Assembly: GCA_001303955.1 (NCBI GenBank) | Contig: LJUP01000001.1 | Coordinates: forward strand, 84,328-142,533 | Origin: Bacteroides sp. SM23_62 | Lineage (GTDB): Bacteria; Bacteroidota; Bacteroidia; Bacteroidales; SM23-62 | Direction: 5' to 3' | Length of the DNA: 58,206 nucleotides | Part shown: piece by piece, positions 18,953-27,812 of the stretch | Layout: each line of letters begins with the position of its first letter | Position numbering within the stretch: position 1 is the first letter of the stretch | Notes under the pieces: model-generated | Told to the model about the DNA's origin: nothing | Database searches by the model: none | The model's input: only the letters and a program-made list of their open reading frames with translations | Made by a program: the position numbers and the translations under genes

Positions 18953-19810
18953 TTAATTAACAATATCTTCCAGGGCCTCAGCAAGCCGGGGATATTCAAA
19001 ACGGAAACCTTCTCTGATCAACCTTTCCGGAACCACAGCCTGGCCTCCTGTCACAACGGCAGCTCCCTGACCATACAGCAGCCTGAACAATATTTTTGGA
19101 ATGATAAAATGAGCAGGCCTTTTGACAGTGTTGCCCAATAACTTTGTGAATTCCCGGTTGGTGCAATATCCAGGGGCAGTCAGGTTATAAATGCCGCTTT
19201 GTTTGTGTTCAAGAATATAGGCGATGGCCCTGGCAATATCCTTGATATGTATCCAGGAAAAATACTGCGACCCCCTGCCAATCCTGCCTCCCAGTCCTAT
19301 ACGGAAGAAAGGTAACAACCTTCCAAGCATTCCCCCGGAGGCTGTAAGTACTACGCCTGTCCTTATAATACATACCTTTGTTGACGTGGATTCAAGCTTA
19401 CGAACTTCTTTTTCCCATTTTCTTACCACCTCGGCCAAGAATCCAGTTCCCCATGCATCACTATCTTCCGTATGTACGTCTTTATCATTGTAAATCCCGA
19501 TGGCTGATGCGGATATATACAGTCGTTCCCGGTAAGAATATTTTTCCATTATACAGCCCAGTTTTCTGGTGGTCAGGATACGGCTGTCCATGATTTCCTT
19601 TTTGTTCCTTTTCGTCCATCTTCTTATAATTGGTGCACCCGAAAGATTTATAACAAAGTCAGTTTCCCTGTATTTTGCCGCAAAATCCTCATCCTTTATA
19701 AGATAATCATTCCGGCTGATTTTACGTATGTCATATCCTTTCAGGTATCCTGACAGATATGTCCCAATCAGTCCGGATGCTCCTGCCATAGCAACAGTTT
19801 TCTTTTTCAT
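18953..19810 (-). CDS. TIGR01777 family NAD(P)-dependent epimerase (YfcH-like)
   Basis: The 285-residue protein is an atypical short-chain dehydrogenase. The N-terminal Rossmann motif GASGLIGTYL, the strand DFVINLSGAPI and the segment KNKKEIMDSRI with RLYISASAIGIY are signatures of the TIGR01777/SulA group; the C-terminal DUF1731 portion (VVPERLIREGFRFEYP) is present. The substrate is unknown for the group. It is transcribed away from the cyclophilin gene. Confidence 0.88.
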   Translation of the reverse strand: MKKKTVAMAGASGLIGTYLSGYLKGYDIRKISRNDYLIKDEDFAAKYRETDFVINLSGAPIIRRWTKRNKKEIMDSRILTTRKLGCIMEKYSYRERLYISASAIGIYNDKDVHTEDSDAWGTGFLAEVVRKWEKEVRKLESTSTKVCIIRTGVVLTASGGMLGRLLPFFRIGLGGRIGRGSQYFSWIHIKDIARAIAYILEHKQSGIYNLTAPGYCTNREFTKLLGNTVKRPAHFIIPKILFRLLYGQGAAVVTGGQAVVPERLIREGFRFEYPRLAEALEDIVN

Positions 19811-19822
19811 CCGGATGTTTAT

Positions 19823-19830
19823 TACTTTTG
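19823..19830 (+). promoter_or_regulatory. Bacteroidetes-type -7 element for the cyclophilin-pheS unit
   Basis: The sequence TACTTTTG matches TAnnTTTG. Transcription would start near 19836, giving a leader of about 40 bases to the cyclophilin ATG at 19876. Confidence 0.4.
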
Positions 19831-19875
19831 TGCCTTCAATTTACATGAATTCAGCTATATGTAAACCATCATCGA

Positions 19876-20553
19876 ATGAAAATTAAATTTACCTCCTCAC
19901 TTCTCCTGACGACCATGCTGGTAATAACATCTATTCACAATTCCTTTTCTCAAACTGCCTCCCATACTCTTTTAATCGAGACCAGCAAGGGTAATATTAA
20001 ATGCATCCTTTATGAACAGACTCCCATGCATGCTGATAATTTTATCAAACTTGTCAATGACGGGTTTTATAACGGTGTACTCTTTCACCGCGTGATCAAA
20101 TATTTCATGATCCAGACCGGGGATCCTGATTCAAAAAACGTAAAAAAAGGAGCCAGTTCAGGGAGCGGTGGACCAGGATATACGGTTCCCGCTGAATTCC
20201 ATCCTGATCTTTACCATAAAAAAGGAGCCCTGGCAGCAGCTCGTCAGGGTGATCAGGTTAATCCAAACCGAGAATCCAATGGTTCACAGTTCTATTTTGT
20301 CCAGGGTAAGGTTTTCTCAGATGAACAACTTGACCAGATGGAGAGTTCCGGGTCCCACATCAGGTTCACCCATGAACAAAGAACGGTTTACAAGACTATT
20401 GGGGGCACGCCACATCTTGATTATGGATATACGGTTTTTGGTGAAGTGACCGACGGACTTGAGGTTATTGATGCCATTGCATCAGAACCCACAGACAATA
20501 TGGACAGGCCGCTTGAAAATATAAAAATTATTAAAATATCCGTATTGAAGTAA
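19876..20553 (+). CDS. Exported cyclophilin-type peptidyl-prolyl cis-trans isomerase
   Basis: The 225-residue protein has a signal peptide (about 1-25, ending near FSQT) followed by a cyclophilin domain. GVLFHRVIKYFMIQTGDP contains the catalytic Arg, GSQFYFVQG is the Gln/Phe binding motif, and YTVFGEVTDGLEVIDAI ends the fold. It catalyses proline isomerisation during folding in the periplasm or at the membrane. pheS follows 31 bases on. Confidence 0.94.
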   Translation: MKIKFTSSLLLTTMLVITSIHNSFSQTASHTLLIETSKGNIKCILYEQTPMHADNFIKLVNDGFYNGVLFHRVIKYFMIQTGDPDSKNVKKGASSGSGGPGYTVPAEFHPDLYHKKGALAAARQGDQVNPNRESNGSQFYFVQGKVFSDEQLDQMESSGSHIRFTHEQRTVYKTIGGTPHLDYGYTVFGEVTDGLEVIDAIASEPTDNMDRPLENIKIIKISVLK

Positions 20554-20584
20554 ATTCCTTAATTTAGCCGTTTATCATTGAGCC

Positions 20585-21604
20585 ATGCTGGTAAAAATAG
20601 ATCAGATCATCAAAGAAATCCAGTCGCTTTCCTTAAAATCAAGGGATGATGCTGATTCGTTCAGGTTGCGATACCTCAGTAAAAAAGGTATCATTGCTGA
20701 TCTATTCACAGAGTTTAAGGCAGTTCCGCCTGATCAAAAGAAACTCCTGGGACAAAGAATCAATGAATTAAAAAAAATAGCCCAGGAAAAGATTGATTCC
20801 TATCTTACATCAGCAGGCGGGCCATCCTCCGATAAGCATGAAATGGACCTGACCAGGCCCGGAGAACCAAAGCCCCCGGGATCAAGACATCCTGTTTCCA
20901 TTGTCAGGAAGGAGATCATCGATATCTTTGCCAGGGTGGGTTTCGTTATATCAGAGGGACCCGAGATTGAGGATGACTGGCATGTTTTCAGCGCCCTTAA
21001 TTTCCCTCAAGACCATCCCGCCAGGGATATGCAGGATACTTTCTTCATCAGGAGGAATCCTGATATTTTGCTTAGGACACATACTTCTTCTGTACAGGTT
21101 AGGGTCATGGAAAAACAACAACCACCCATCAGGACAATATCCCCTGGAAGAGTCTTCCGCAATGAAGCCATTTCTGCCAGGGCTCATTGTATTTTCCATC
21201 AGGTTGAAGGATTATATATTGACGAAAATGTCTCCTTCGCCGATCTGCGTCAGGTTTTATTTTATTTTTCACGTGAAATGTTTGGTATGGAAACCCGGAT
21301 CCGGCTTCGTCCCTCTTTTTTTCCTTTTACCGAACCTTCTGCTGAACTGGATATTTCCTGCAGCATATGTGGTGGTAAGGGATGTAATGTATGTAAATAT
21401 ACGGGCTGGGTTGAAATTATGGGTTGCGGTATGGTGGACCCCAACGTGCTTGACAACTGCAACATTGATTCCGATAAATATACAGGTTATGCATTTGGTA
21501 TGGGGGTTGAGCGAATTGCCATGCTGAAATATCAGATTAATGATCTTCGTCTTTTCTTTGAGAACGACAGACGTTTCCTTGACCAGTTTAGTGCCGCTTA
21601 TTAA
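20585..21604 (+). CDS. pheS: Phenylalanyl-tRNA synthetase alpha subunit
   Basis: The 339-residue class II synthetase subunit is complete: an N-terminal coiled coil, motif 1 ([17 protein letters not shown]), motif 2 ([19 protein letters not shown]) and motif 3 ([14 protein letters not shown]). An insert before GWVEIMGCG carries four cysteines, Cys259, Cys262, Cys267 and Cys270 ([12 protein letters not shown]), a likely zinc knuckle that is common in Bacteroidetes PheS. pheT is not in the window, so the two subunits are unlinked here. Confidence 0.97.
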   Translation: MLVKIDQIIKEIQSLSLKSRDDADSFRLRYLSKKGIIADLFTEFKAVPPDQKKLLGQRINELKKIAQEKIDSYLTSAGGPSSDKHEMDLTRPGEPKPPGSRHPVSIVRKEIIDIFARVGFVISEGPEIEDDWHVFSALNFPQDHPARDMQDTFFIRRNPDILLRTHTSSVQVRVMEKQQPPIRTISPGRVFRNEAISARAHCIFHQVEGLYIDENVSFADLRQVLFYFSREMFGMETRIRLRPSFFPFTEPSAELDISCSICGGKGCNVCKYTGWVEIMGCGMVDPNVLDNCNIDSDKYTGYAFGMGVERIAMLKYQINDLRLFFENDRRFLDQFSAAY

Positions 21605-21621
21605 TATTCCTTGTCCATGGC

Positions 21622-22041
21622 TCAATCAAGGATCCTGATCTCGTATTCCAGGTCCATTACCCTTTTATAGGAATAGCTTACACCACAATATTTCTCTTTG
21701 CTCAGCTCAACAGCTTTTTGCACTTTTTTGATATCGATATTTTCCCCTTTTAATTCATAGATCACCTTCATCTTTGTGAAATGTTTGGGATGTTCCTCGG
21801 TCAGCTCACCCTCAACAACAATATTCAGGCTTTCATAATTCACCCTCATTTTGTTCAAAAGTGAAACAGTATCCATCCCTGTACAGCCTGCGAGTGCCAC
21901 CATCATCAGAGGCTTTGGTTTTGGCCCTTTGCTTCTCCCGCCAAATTCAGGATCAGCATCAATGGCAACCTTGAAACCATCGACTTTTGCTTCAAAAAAC
22001 ATTCCTTCCTTCCATCGAACATTTATCGATTCTTTCTTCAT
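21622..22041 (-). CDS. OsmC family protein (peroxiredoxin-like)
   Basis: The 139-residue protein has the two reactive cysteines of the OsmC/YhfA group: one in ALAGCTGMD and one in EKYCGVSYS. Such proteins reduce organic peroxides or serve related thiol chemistry in the cytosol. A longer open frame reaches back to 22284 over the divergent Crp/Fnr gene, but similarity begins only at MKKESINVRW, so I start at the ATG at 22041. A promoter element at 22072-22079 agrees. It converges on pheS with 17 bases between. Confidence 0.88.
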   Translation of the reverse strand: MKKESINVRWKEGMFFEAKVDGFKVAIDADPEFGGRSKGPKPKPLMMVALAGCTGMDTVSLLNKMRVNYESLNIVVEGELTEEHPKHFTKMKVIYELKGENIDIKKVQKAVELSKEKYCGVSYSYKRVMDLEYEIRILD

Positions 22042-22071
22042 CTCTAGATATTTTGCTATGTAATTTATTCT

Positions 22072-22079
22072 CAAATTTA
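22072..22079 (-). promoter_or_regulatory. Bacteroidetes-type -7 element for the OsmC gene
   Basis: It reads TAAATTTG on the minus strand. The expected start near 22066 gives a leader of about 25 bases to the ATG at 22041 and rules out the long open frame starting at 22284. It lies in the 103-base divergent region shared with the Crp/Fnr gene, which could regulate it. Confidence 0.5.
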
Positions 22080-22144
22080 GGGATAAATTGTATATTGCAG
22101 CCATTAACTTACCTAGTATTACCAAAGGTCGATCCGTGCTGTAG

Positions 22145-22852
22145 ATGAATAGTTTCCAAACATTATCGTGTAAGGATGGATGCCTGGACAGGTCGAATTC
22201 CATATTTAAGCACCTGACTCCTGATGAGCTCGAAAAAGTGACTTTTGATAAATCTACAGAACAATTTAAGCGTGGTTCCATCATTTACCGGGAAGGCAGC
22301 CGCATCAATGGATGCTATTGTATCCAGAAGGGTATCATTAAGGTTTTCAAGACAGGTATAGACGGAAAGGAACAGATTATCCGGTTTGCCCGTACTGGTG
22401 ATATCATTGGTTTTCGTTCTGTACTGAGCAATGAACTTGCATGTACAACGGCAGAGGTACTTGACGAGGCAAGTTTGTGTTATATCCCTGCGGAAACCCT
22501 GGTATATCTTGTTAAGCATAACGGTAATTTCAGCATGGAACTGATGCAGCTCACCTGTAAGGAACTTGGCGAGGCAAATACCTATATCACAGATATTGCT
22601 CAGAAAACGGTCCGGGAAAGATTGGCTGAGATACTAATACATTTGAAGAACGATTTCGGGCTTGACGAAAATAACATCCTTCAAATATCCCTGACCCGTG
22701 AAGAGCTGGCTAATATAGTAGGCACCGCTACCGAATCAGTCATCCGCCTTTTATCAGAATTCAAACATGATCAGCTTATCGAATTGAATGGCCGGAAGAT
22801 CAGGATTCTTGATGAAGCTGGACTGATAAGAATCGGAAATCTTTATAACTAG
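22145..22852 (+). CDS. Crp/Fnr-family transcriptional regulator
   Basis: The 235-residue protein has an N-terminal cupin-like effector domain (about 20-140, with KRGSIIYREGS and GIIKVFKTG) and a C-terminal winged helix (about 150-225) whose recognition helix is TREELANIVGTATESVIRLLSEF. Two cysteines near the N-terminus (Cys9, Cys13) could hint at an FNR-type iron-sulfur or redox site, but the spacing does not match FNR. The effector is unknown. It is divergent from the OsmC gene, a plausible target. Confidence 0.88.
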   Translation: MNSFQTLSCKDGCLDRSNSIFKHLTPDELEKVTFDKSTEQFKRGSIIYREGSRINGCYCIQKGIIKVFKTGIDGKEQIIRFARTGDIIGFRSVLSNELACTTAEVLDEASLCYIPAETLVYLVKHNGNFSMELMQLTCKELGEANTYITDIAQKTVRERLAEILIHLKNDFGLDENNILQISLTREELANIVGTATESVIRLLSEFKHDQLIELNGRKIRILDEAGLIRIGNLYN

Positions 22853-22866
22853 CTGATATTGATTTA

Positions 22867-23889
22867 TCAAAAGAGCATTTCCTGATTTCCAAAGTTACTT
22901 TTACCAAGATGTTTTAATGCCCTTTCTGTGACCTGTCTTCCACGAGGTGTGCGTTTGATGTATCCTTCCTTGATCAGGAATGGTTCATAGACTTCTTCAA
23001 TGGTACCACCGTCTTCTCCTACGGCTGTGGCAATGGTAGATATACCCACCGGTCCACCCTTGAATTTTTCTATGATGGTAGAAAGGATCCTGTTATCCAT
23101 TTCATCCAGCCCATGCTTATCAATATTCATTGCTTCCAGTGAATACCTGGTGATATCCAGGTCAATTCTTCCACTTCCTTTTACCTGTGCGAAATCACGA
23201 ACCCGGCGGAGCAAAGCATTGGCGATCCTTGGTGTGCCCCTGCTCCTGGAGGAAAGTTCTCTGGCTGCAATCGTATCGATATCTACACCCAGAATTTGTG
23301 AGGATCTTTTGATGATCGTCTCAAGTGTTTCCGCATCATAATATTCCAGCAAAAACCGTATTCCAAAGCGGGCCCTGAGCGGACTTGTAAGCAAGCCTGA
23401 TCTTGTGGTGGCACCGATCAGTGTAAATGGATTAAGTTCCAGCTGAATAGATCTTGCACTTGGTCCTTTGTCTATCATGATATCTATCCGGTAATCTTCC
23501 ATGGCAGAATAAAGATATTCTTCAACCACTGGGGATAAGCGGTGTATTTCATCAATGAATAACACATCCGATTCTTCCAGTCCGGTTAATATCCCGGCCA
23601 GATCTCCAGGTTTATCGAGAACGGGACCTGAGGTTACTTTCAGGTTCACATCCATTTCTTCTGCTATAATATGGGCAAGGGTTGTTTTCCCAAGTCCCGG
23701 CGGTCCATGAAGCAATACATGGTCGAGGGCTTCTTCTCTTTGCCTGGCAGCCTGCACAAAAACTTTCAGGTTATCAACCGTTTTGCGTTGTCCTTTGAAA
23801 TCAGAGAAGGAGATAGGCCTGAGACGTTTCTCATATTCCCTGTCCCGTTCTGTCAATCCCGGCCCATGTATCTCGAAATTTTCTTCCAT
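22867..23889 (-). CDS. ruvB: Holliday junction branch migration ATPase RuvB
   Basis: The 340-residue AAA+ motor has Walker A ([11 protein letters not shown]), Walker B (LFIDEIHRL), sensor 1 ([18 protein letters not shown]) and a C-terminal winged-helix domain ending [13 protein letters not shown]. With RuvA it drives branch migration of recombination intermediates. ruvA and ruvC are not here, as is usual in Bacteroidetes. It lies 7 bases downstream of the YwqK-repeat gene, so it is probably transcribed with nadA and that gene. Confidence 0.98.
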   Translation of the reverse strand: MEENFEIHGPGLTERDREYEKRLRPISFSDFKGQRKTVDNLKVFVQAARQREEALDHVLLHGPPGLGKTTLAHIIAEEMDVNLKVTSGPVLDKPGDLAGILTGLEESDVLFIDEIHRLSPVVEEYLYSAMEDYRIDIMIDKGPSARSIQLELNPFTLIGATTRSGLLTSPLRARFGIRFLLEYYDAETLETIIKRSSQILGVDIDTIAARELSSRSRGTPRIANALLRRVRDFAQVKGSGRIDLDITRYSLEAMNIDKHGLDEMDNRILSTIIEKFKGGPVGISTIATAVGEDGGTIEEVYEPFLIKEGYIKRTPRGRQVTERALKHLGKSNFGNQEMLF

Positions 23890-23896
23890 TTATGGT

Positions 23897-25459
23897 CTAT
23901 TCGACAAGTTTTCTGGTTGATTCCGGCAGGTTGACCTTCAAACCATTCACCCTGGTCTCAACATCATCTTTAAAAGTAATTGTCATAACCAGGTTCCCTT
24001 CCGGATCATATTTCTTCCAGTTCTTTTCCTTTATTCCCATGACATAAAAACGCTCCTCCTTGAGGGCGCCATCTTTATAATAAAGCTTATGCTTGCCATC
24101 GGGGTTCCCCTGTATATAATAACCTTCAAACTTAAGCGTGCTGTCAGCATAAAAATATCTCCATTTTCCATCCCTCAGTCCCGTGATGAAATCTCCGACC
24201 TCGATATGGTCTCCCACATGGTAATACCAGCTACCTTCAGGTTCACCTTCTATATAATCACCCTGGGTTATAATCCTGCCATCCATTGAGTATTCTATCA
24301 GATAACCATCTTCCTTACCGTTATAAAATTGCTCTTCCCTGAGTATGCTCCCGTCGTTATAGTACCATCTCCATAATCCGTTGACCCTGCCCCTGCTGTA
24401 ATCTCCAGTTTGTTCCACCTGGCCGTTCTTGTGATAGAATTTCCATTTACCCGTTCTGTAATTATTTTCATACTGTCCCTCAGCCTTCAGTTCACCTGTT
24501 GCGTAATAATCTTTCCAAATACCCCATCGTTTGCCTTCATTATCCACAATACCTTCTGATACAACCTCTCCGTAATCATTGTATATGGTAGATGCGATTA
24601 CTTCACCCACAGGGTTATAACTTCTGTGTATCCCAATCGGAATGTTTTGTTTGAAGGGACCGCTTTTTACAAGCCTATTCTGTTCATCATATTCATTTCT
24701 TATCTCCACACCTTCATCTTCTTCTACATCCTCAGCAATTAGCTGGTCATCTTCGTATTTAAGCACCAGTATCAGGTTTCCATTCTCATTGAATTCTTTG
24801 TACAGACCGTTTAATTTTCCATCCTTATATGTTCTTTCGTTCTTCAGTTTCCCATCCTCGTAAAACTCTTTCCATATCCCCTGTTTAATTCCACTCCTGT
24901 CATATCTGTTAATTTGCTCACGATCAGTAATATATCCGTTGTGGAAATAAACAAGGGATTGTATTACCCCATCTTCATTGTATTCTTTTGTCAATCCTTG
25001 TTTTTTGCCATTTACATAACTTACCTCGCTTTTTAATTTACCGTTTGTATAATAATAATATGACATTCCTTCTCTCTTGTCATTCACATATAACTCCTTT
25101 GAAACTATTTCACCATAATCCCTTCCTTCTTTCCTGTTTTCATAACTGTACACAATATGGTACCCATTTTTTTTCCCGAACATATAACTTATTGTTTGCA
25201 ATGTGTCTCCCTCATTATTGTAAAAGGTCCATATACTGTCCAGCAAAAAATTCGTTCTTTTGCCTTCTGATTTTTTAATCCCTGTCACATAATAGGTAGT
25301 CCAATATCCATCCGGTTTTCCACCTTTAATGGTACCTTCGCTTGAGACCTGGCCGTTAGGATAGAAAAACTGGACAAAACCATCTGCCGGGGTATCGTCC
25401 TGCCCGTAAACAACAAAGCCATAGATAATTAATGTCAGTATGACTGCCAGTCTGTACAT
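23897..25459 (-). CDS. Exported YwqK/MORN-type repeat protein
   Basis: The 520-residue protein has a signal peptide (MYRLAVILTLIIYGFVVYG) and then some 18-20 tandem units of about 23 residues of the form G-x-W-x-x-Y-(x)-N/D-G-x-L-x-x-E-x-x-Y, the YwqK family pattern that is related to MORN repeats. No enzymatic or toxin domain follows; the C-terminus simply ends after the last unit. It likely forms an elongated beta-solenoid in the periplasm or outer membrane. I use the ATG at 25459: the longer open frame to 25546 overlaps nadA and has no signal-like start. Gaps are 13 bases to nadA and 7 to ruvB. Confidence 0.85.
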   Translation of the reverse strand: MYRLAVILTLIIYGFVVYGQDDTPADGFVQFFYPNGQVSSEGTIKGGKPDGYWTTYYVTGIKKSEGKRTNFLLDSIWTFYNNEGDTLQTISYMFGKKNGYHIVYSYENRKEGRDYGEIVSKELYVNDKREGMSYYYYTNGKLKSEVSYVNGKKQGLTKEYNEDGVIQSLVYFHNGYITDREQINRYDRSGIKQGIWKEFYEDGKLKNERTYKDGKLNGLYKEFNENGNLILVLKYEDDQLIAEDVEEDEGVEIRNEYDEQNRLVKSGPFKQNIPIGIHRSYNPVGEVIASTIYNDYGEVVSEGIVDNEGKRWGIWKDYYATGELKAEGQYENNYRTGKWKFYHKNGQVEQTGDYSRGRVNGLWRWYYNDGSILREEQFYNGKEDGYLIEYSMDGRIITQGDYIEGEPEGSWYYHVGDHIEVGDFITGLRDGKWRYFYADSTLKFEGYYIQGNPDGKHKLYYKDGALKEERFYVMGIKEKNWKKYDPEGNLVMTITFKDDVETRVNGLKVNLPESTRKLVE

Positions 25460-25472
25460 TTTACTTAATATT

Positions 25473-26471
25473 TCAAATACCCAGCATTTCAGATATTTCA
25501 AGCATTCGTTTGATTGAATGAACCGCCTTCTGCCTGATATCTTCATCCACTTTCACCTCAGGCAGTTCATATTTCAAACAATTATATAACTTCTTTATTG
25601 TGATCATCTTCATAAAATTACAATCATTGCAAGCACATGTCGAATCCTTTGGTGGAGCCGGAATAAATGTTTTTTCCGGATTACTTTTCTTCATCTGGTG
25701 TATGATCCCTGACTCCGTGGCCACAATATATTTCTTTGCATTATCCTTCCTGGTAAAATTTAACAATGATGAGGTTGATCCTATATGATCAGCCACGATC
25801 AGTATTGGTTTTTCGCATTCAGGATGTGCTATGATCTTCGCATCAGTTTCCTTTTCCTTTATCTCTAGTATCCTTTCAAGTGAAAATTCTTCGTGTACAT
25901 GGCAGGCCCCTTGCCATATAACCATATTCCTTCCCGTTACACTTTTGATATAATTTCCCAGATTTCTGTCTGGTGCAAAAATAATTTTTTCTTCCTCAGG
26001 AAGACTTTGAACAATCTGCATGGCATTTGATGAGGTACATATTATATCCGTTAATGCTTTTATCTCAGCTGTTGTGTTTACATATGAAATAACTGTATAT
26101 CCCGGATACTTTTCTACAAAGGATTTGAATTCATCCGGAGGACATGAATCAGCTAGTGAACATCCTGCATTCAGGTCCGGTATCAGCACTTTTTTATCCG
26201 GTGAAAGAATCTTTGCTGTTTCTGCCATAAAATGTACACCTGCAAACAATATGATATCAGCACTGGTTCTTTCTGCCTGCTGTGACAAAGCCAGACTGTC
26301 CCCGACAAAATCTGCAATATCCTGTATTTCACCTTGCTGGTAATAATGGGCCAGGATAATGGCATTTTTTTCCTTTCTCATCCTGTCAATCTCCCTGAGA
26401 ATATCAAGGTCCGGACCTACCTTTTCGTCAACAAATCCCTTTTCCTTTATATCTTTCCAATTAACATTCAT
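25473..26471 (-). CDS. nadA: Quinolinate synthase
   Basis: The 332-residue iron-sulfur enzyme condenses iminoaspartate with dihydroxyacetone phosphate to make quinolinate for NAD synthesis. The [4Fe-4S] ligands are identifiable: a Cys in GCSLADSC (104 or 110), Cys190 in WQGACHVHE, and one in CACNDCNFM near 285. ILAHYYQQ near the N-terminus and IFAPDRNLG are family signatures. nadB and nadC are not in the window. It leads a unit with the YwqK-repeat gene and ruvB, and faces the Fe-S type Rrf2 gene across a 495-base gap. Confidence 0.97.
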   Translation of the reverse strand: MNVNWKDIKEKGFVDEKVGPDLDILREIDRMRKEKNAIILAHYYQQGEIQDIADFVGDSLALSQQAERTSADIILFAGVHFMAETAKILSPDKKVLIPDLNAGCSLADSCPPDEFKSFVEKYPGYTVISYVNTTAEIKALTDIICTSSNAMQIVQSLPEEEKIIFAPDRNLGNYIKSVTGRNMVIWQGACHVHEEFSLERILEIKEKETDAKIIAHPECEKPILIVADHIGSTSSLLNFTRKDNAKKYIVATESGIIHQMKKSNPEKTFIPAPPKDSTCACNDCNFMKMITIKKLYNCLKYELPEVKVDEDIRQKAVHSIKRMLEISEMLGI

Positions 26472-26661
26472 TTATTATATTCTATATAATTTTTATAATA
26501 ATGATGATAATAATGGTCTGTTAATTATATTAATATCTTAACTGAAATTACCTTAATTCATTTTATGAAAAAAAATGAAAATTGATACTAACATGATATG
26601 GTATGTATAATCATTATTATTCAAGAAAATATGGGCAAAATTAACAACTGTTGATTAAAAT

Positions 26662-26720
26662 CAGGCAAGTCATGTTTGATAATCCATATTTATATGAAAT
26701 GTTGATAATATGTTTGCCTG
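26662..26720. repeat. Imperfect 59-base palindrome with nested hairpin
   Basis: Outer arms CAGGCAA (26662-26668) and TTGCCTG (26714-26720) surround a nested inner hairpin CATAT-TT-ATATG (26685-26696); both are centred on about 26691. The flanks between them pair partly, with G-T pairs and a one-base offset. A run of five T follows the right arm. It could be a structured RNA element, a recombination scar or a binding site; nothing decides. Confidence 0.4.
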
Positions 26721-26896
26721 TTTTTAGTAAATAAAGAGATTAAAATTTTGAATATTTGATTAAAAAAATAAGTATTTACTAAAATTAAATCATACAATTA
26801 TTTTTTTTAAAATTATTGAAAGATAATTAACACTCATTTAACAGTGTTTGAAATAATATAAAAACAAGATATTAAGAGATAAGGATAAAGGAAGTT

Positions 26897-26914
26897 TAAT
26901 ACTTTTAGGTATTA
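26897..26914. promoter_or_regulatory. Probable Rrf2 operator (TAATAC-N6-GTATTA)
   Basis: A perfect inverted repeat with 6-base arms and a 6-base spacer, 15 bases upstream of the -7 box of the Rrf2 gene, that is, in the -33 region where a bound regulator would block RNA polymerase. Rrf2-family proteins are dimers that commonly bind such AT-rich dyads and repress their own genes. The assignment is by position only. Confidence 0.45.
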
Positions 26915-26929
26915 AATAAATAATTTGTA

Positions 26930-26937
26930 TAAATTTG
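26930..26937 (+). promoter_or_regulatory. Bacteroidetes-type -7 element for the Rrf2 gene
   Basis: TAAATTTG matches TAnnTTTG. Transcription would start near 26943, about 24 bases before the ATG at 26967. It lies just after the inverted repeat at 26897-26914. Confidence 0.5.
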
Positions 26938-26966
26938 AAAGGAGTAAATAAAAAAAGTACAAAAAG

Positions 26967-27398
26967 ATGTTATCAAATACCTCAAAATATGCCATAAGAG
27001 CAGTAATTTATCTTGCATTAAATGCAGGTGAGGAAAAAAAGATAGGCATTAAGCAGATATCAAAGGACTTGAGCATTCCTACACCTTTCCTTGGAAAAAT
27101 TTTACAGACACTGGCAAAACAAAAATTACTTTCTTCAACAAAAGGGCCACATGGAGGATTTGGATTGGGAAAATCAGCTGATGAGATTTCATTGATAGAT
27201 ATTGTAGATATTATTGACGGACAGGATATTTTCAATAAATGCCTGATTAGGCTGGAAGATTGTAACAGCAAGGAACCTTGCTCTATGCACGACAAATACA
27301 TAGAAATAAGAAAAAATCTTATGACGTTGTTTCAGAAAGAAAAGATTTCTGAACTTGTTGATGAAATAAAGGAAGGGGAAAAGAAAGTAAATCTATAG
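26967..27398 (+). CDS. Rrf2-family transcriptional regulator with IscR-type Fe-S cysteines
   Basis: The 143-residue protein has the Rrf2 winged helix (residues 1-70: KYAIRAVIYLA, recognition helix IPTPFLGKILQTLAKQKLLSS, wing KGPHGGFGLGK). Cys92, Cys99, Cys105 and His108 form C-x6-C-x5-C-x2-H, close to the Cys92/Cys98/Cys104/His107 cluster site of E. coli IscR, so it probably binds a [2Fe-2S] or [4Fe-4S] cluster and senses iron, oxygen or NO. Regulated genes are unknown; nadA, which needs an Fe-S cluster, is the divergent neighbour. The stop overlaps that of the VanZ gene by 6 bases. Confidence 0.9.
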   Translation: MLSNTSKYAIRAVIYLALNAGEEKKIGIKQISKDLSIPTPFLGKILQTLAKQKLLSSTKGPHGGFGLGKSADEISLIDIVDIIDGQDIFNKCLIRLEDCNSKEPCSMHDKYIEIRKNLMTLFQKEKISELVDEIKEGEKKVNL

Positions 27399-27776
27399 CG
27401 CACGGGGACGGATACCATATATTAGTACCATAAGAAGGGATCCACATATAAATCCAGCAAAATCATGCAGGATATCAGTAAAATCACCATCTCGCCCTGC
27501 ATGCATTACCTCCTGTAATACTTCTAAGAATATGGCAAACAGCATTACGATAATAAATGTGACAATAATATGACCCGGGGCAAAGGTTTTTGAAGAACTT
27601 ATTTTCAATTGCCCTCGCAGATAAAGCATACTAAATACCATAAAAAGACCAATATGTGCAAATTTATCCTGATAAGGTATATGCACATGGGGAATACTCC
27701 GTGAAGGGCTCAAGAAAAGAACCAACATAAATACGGTCCAGGTGATTGTTTCCCAAAAAAACAAGATTTTTTTCAT
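27393..27776 (-). CDS. VanZ-like membrane protein
   Basis: The 127-residue protein has about four hydrophobic segments. DKFAHIGLFMVFSML and the later EVLQEVMHAGRDGDFTDI followed by FAGFICG are the VanZ-family signatures. The first member gives low-level teicoplanin resistance, but the general function is unknown and small members like this are probably housekeeping membrane proteins. The 3' end overlaps the convergent Rrf2 gene by 6 bases. Confidence 0.85.
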   Translation of the reverse strand: MKKILFFWETITWTVFMLVLFLSPSRSIPHVHIPYQDKFAHIGLFMVFSMLYLRGQLKISSSKTFAPGHIIVTFIIVMLFAIFLEVLQEVMHAGRDGDFTDILHDFAGFICGSLLMVLIYGIRPRAL

Positions 27777-27812
27777 GGTTTAAAACTAACAAAACAAAGA
27801 ACATTTACCAAT

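Larger units (their letters stand above)
26472..26966. other. 495-base AT-rich intergenic region between nadA and the Rrf2 gene
   Basis: This is the largest non-coding gap in the window. No credible reading frame or tRNA is visible. It contains a 59-base imperfect palindrome (26662-26720), an 18-base inverted repeat (26897-26914) and a promoter element (26930-26937) leading to the Rrf2 gene. No TAnnTTTG box could be found for nadA on the minus strand. The rest is low-complexity A+T sequence. Confidence 0.7.

Noticed and set aside
21608-21632. Inverted repeat TCCTTG / CAAGGA between pheS and the OsmC gene
   Set aside because: Short arms, a 13-base loop and no T-run; it also overlaps the OsmC stop. 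Probably chance.
22042-22284. N-terminal extension of the OsmC reading frame
   Set aside because: It overlaps the Crp/Fnr gene on the other strand and has no family similarity; a promoter element lies within it.
25460-25546. N-terminal extension of the YwqK-repeat frame
   Set aside because: It lies inside nadA in another frame and would place the signal peptide internally.
26941-26944. GGAG as a Shine-Dalgarno for the Rrf2 gene
   Set aside because: It lies 22 bases before the ATG, too far to act as a ribosome binding site.
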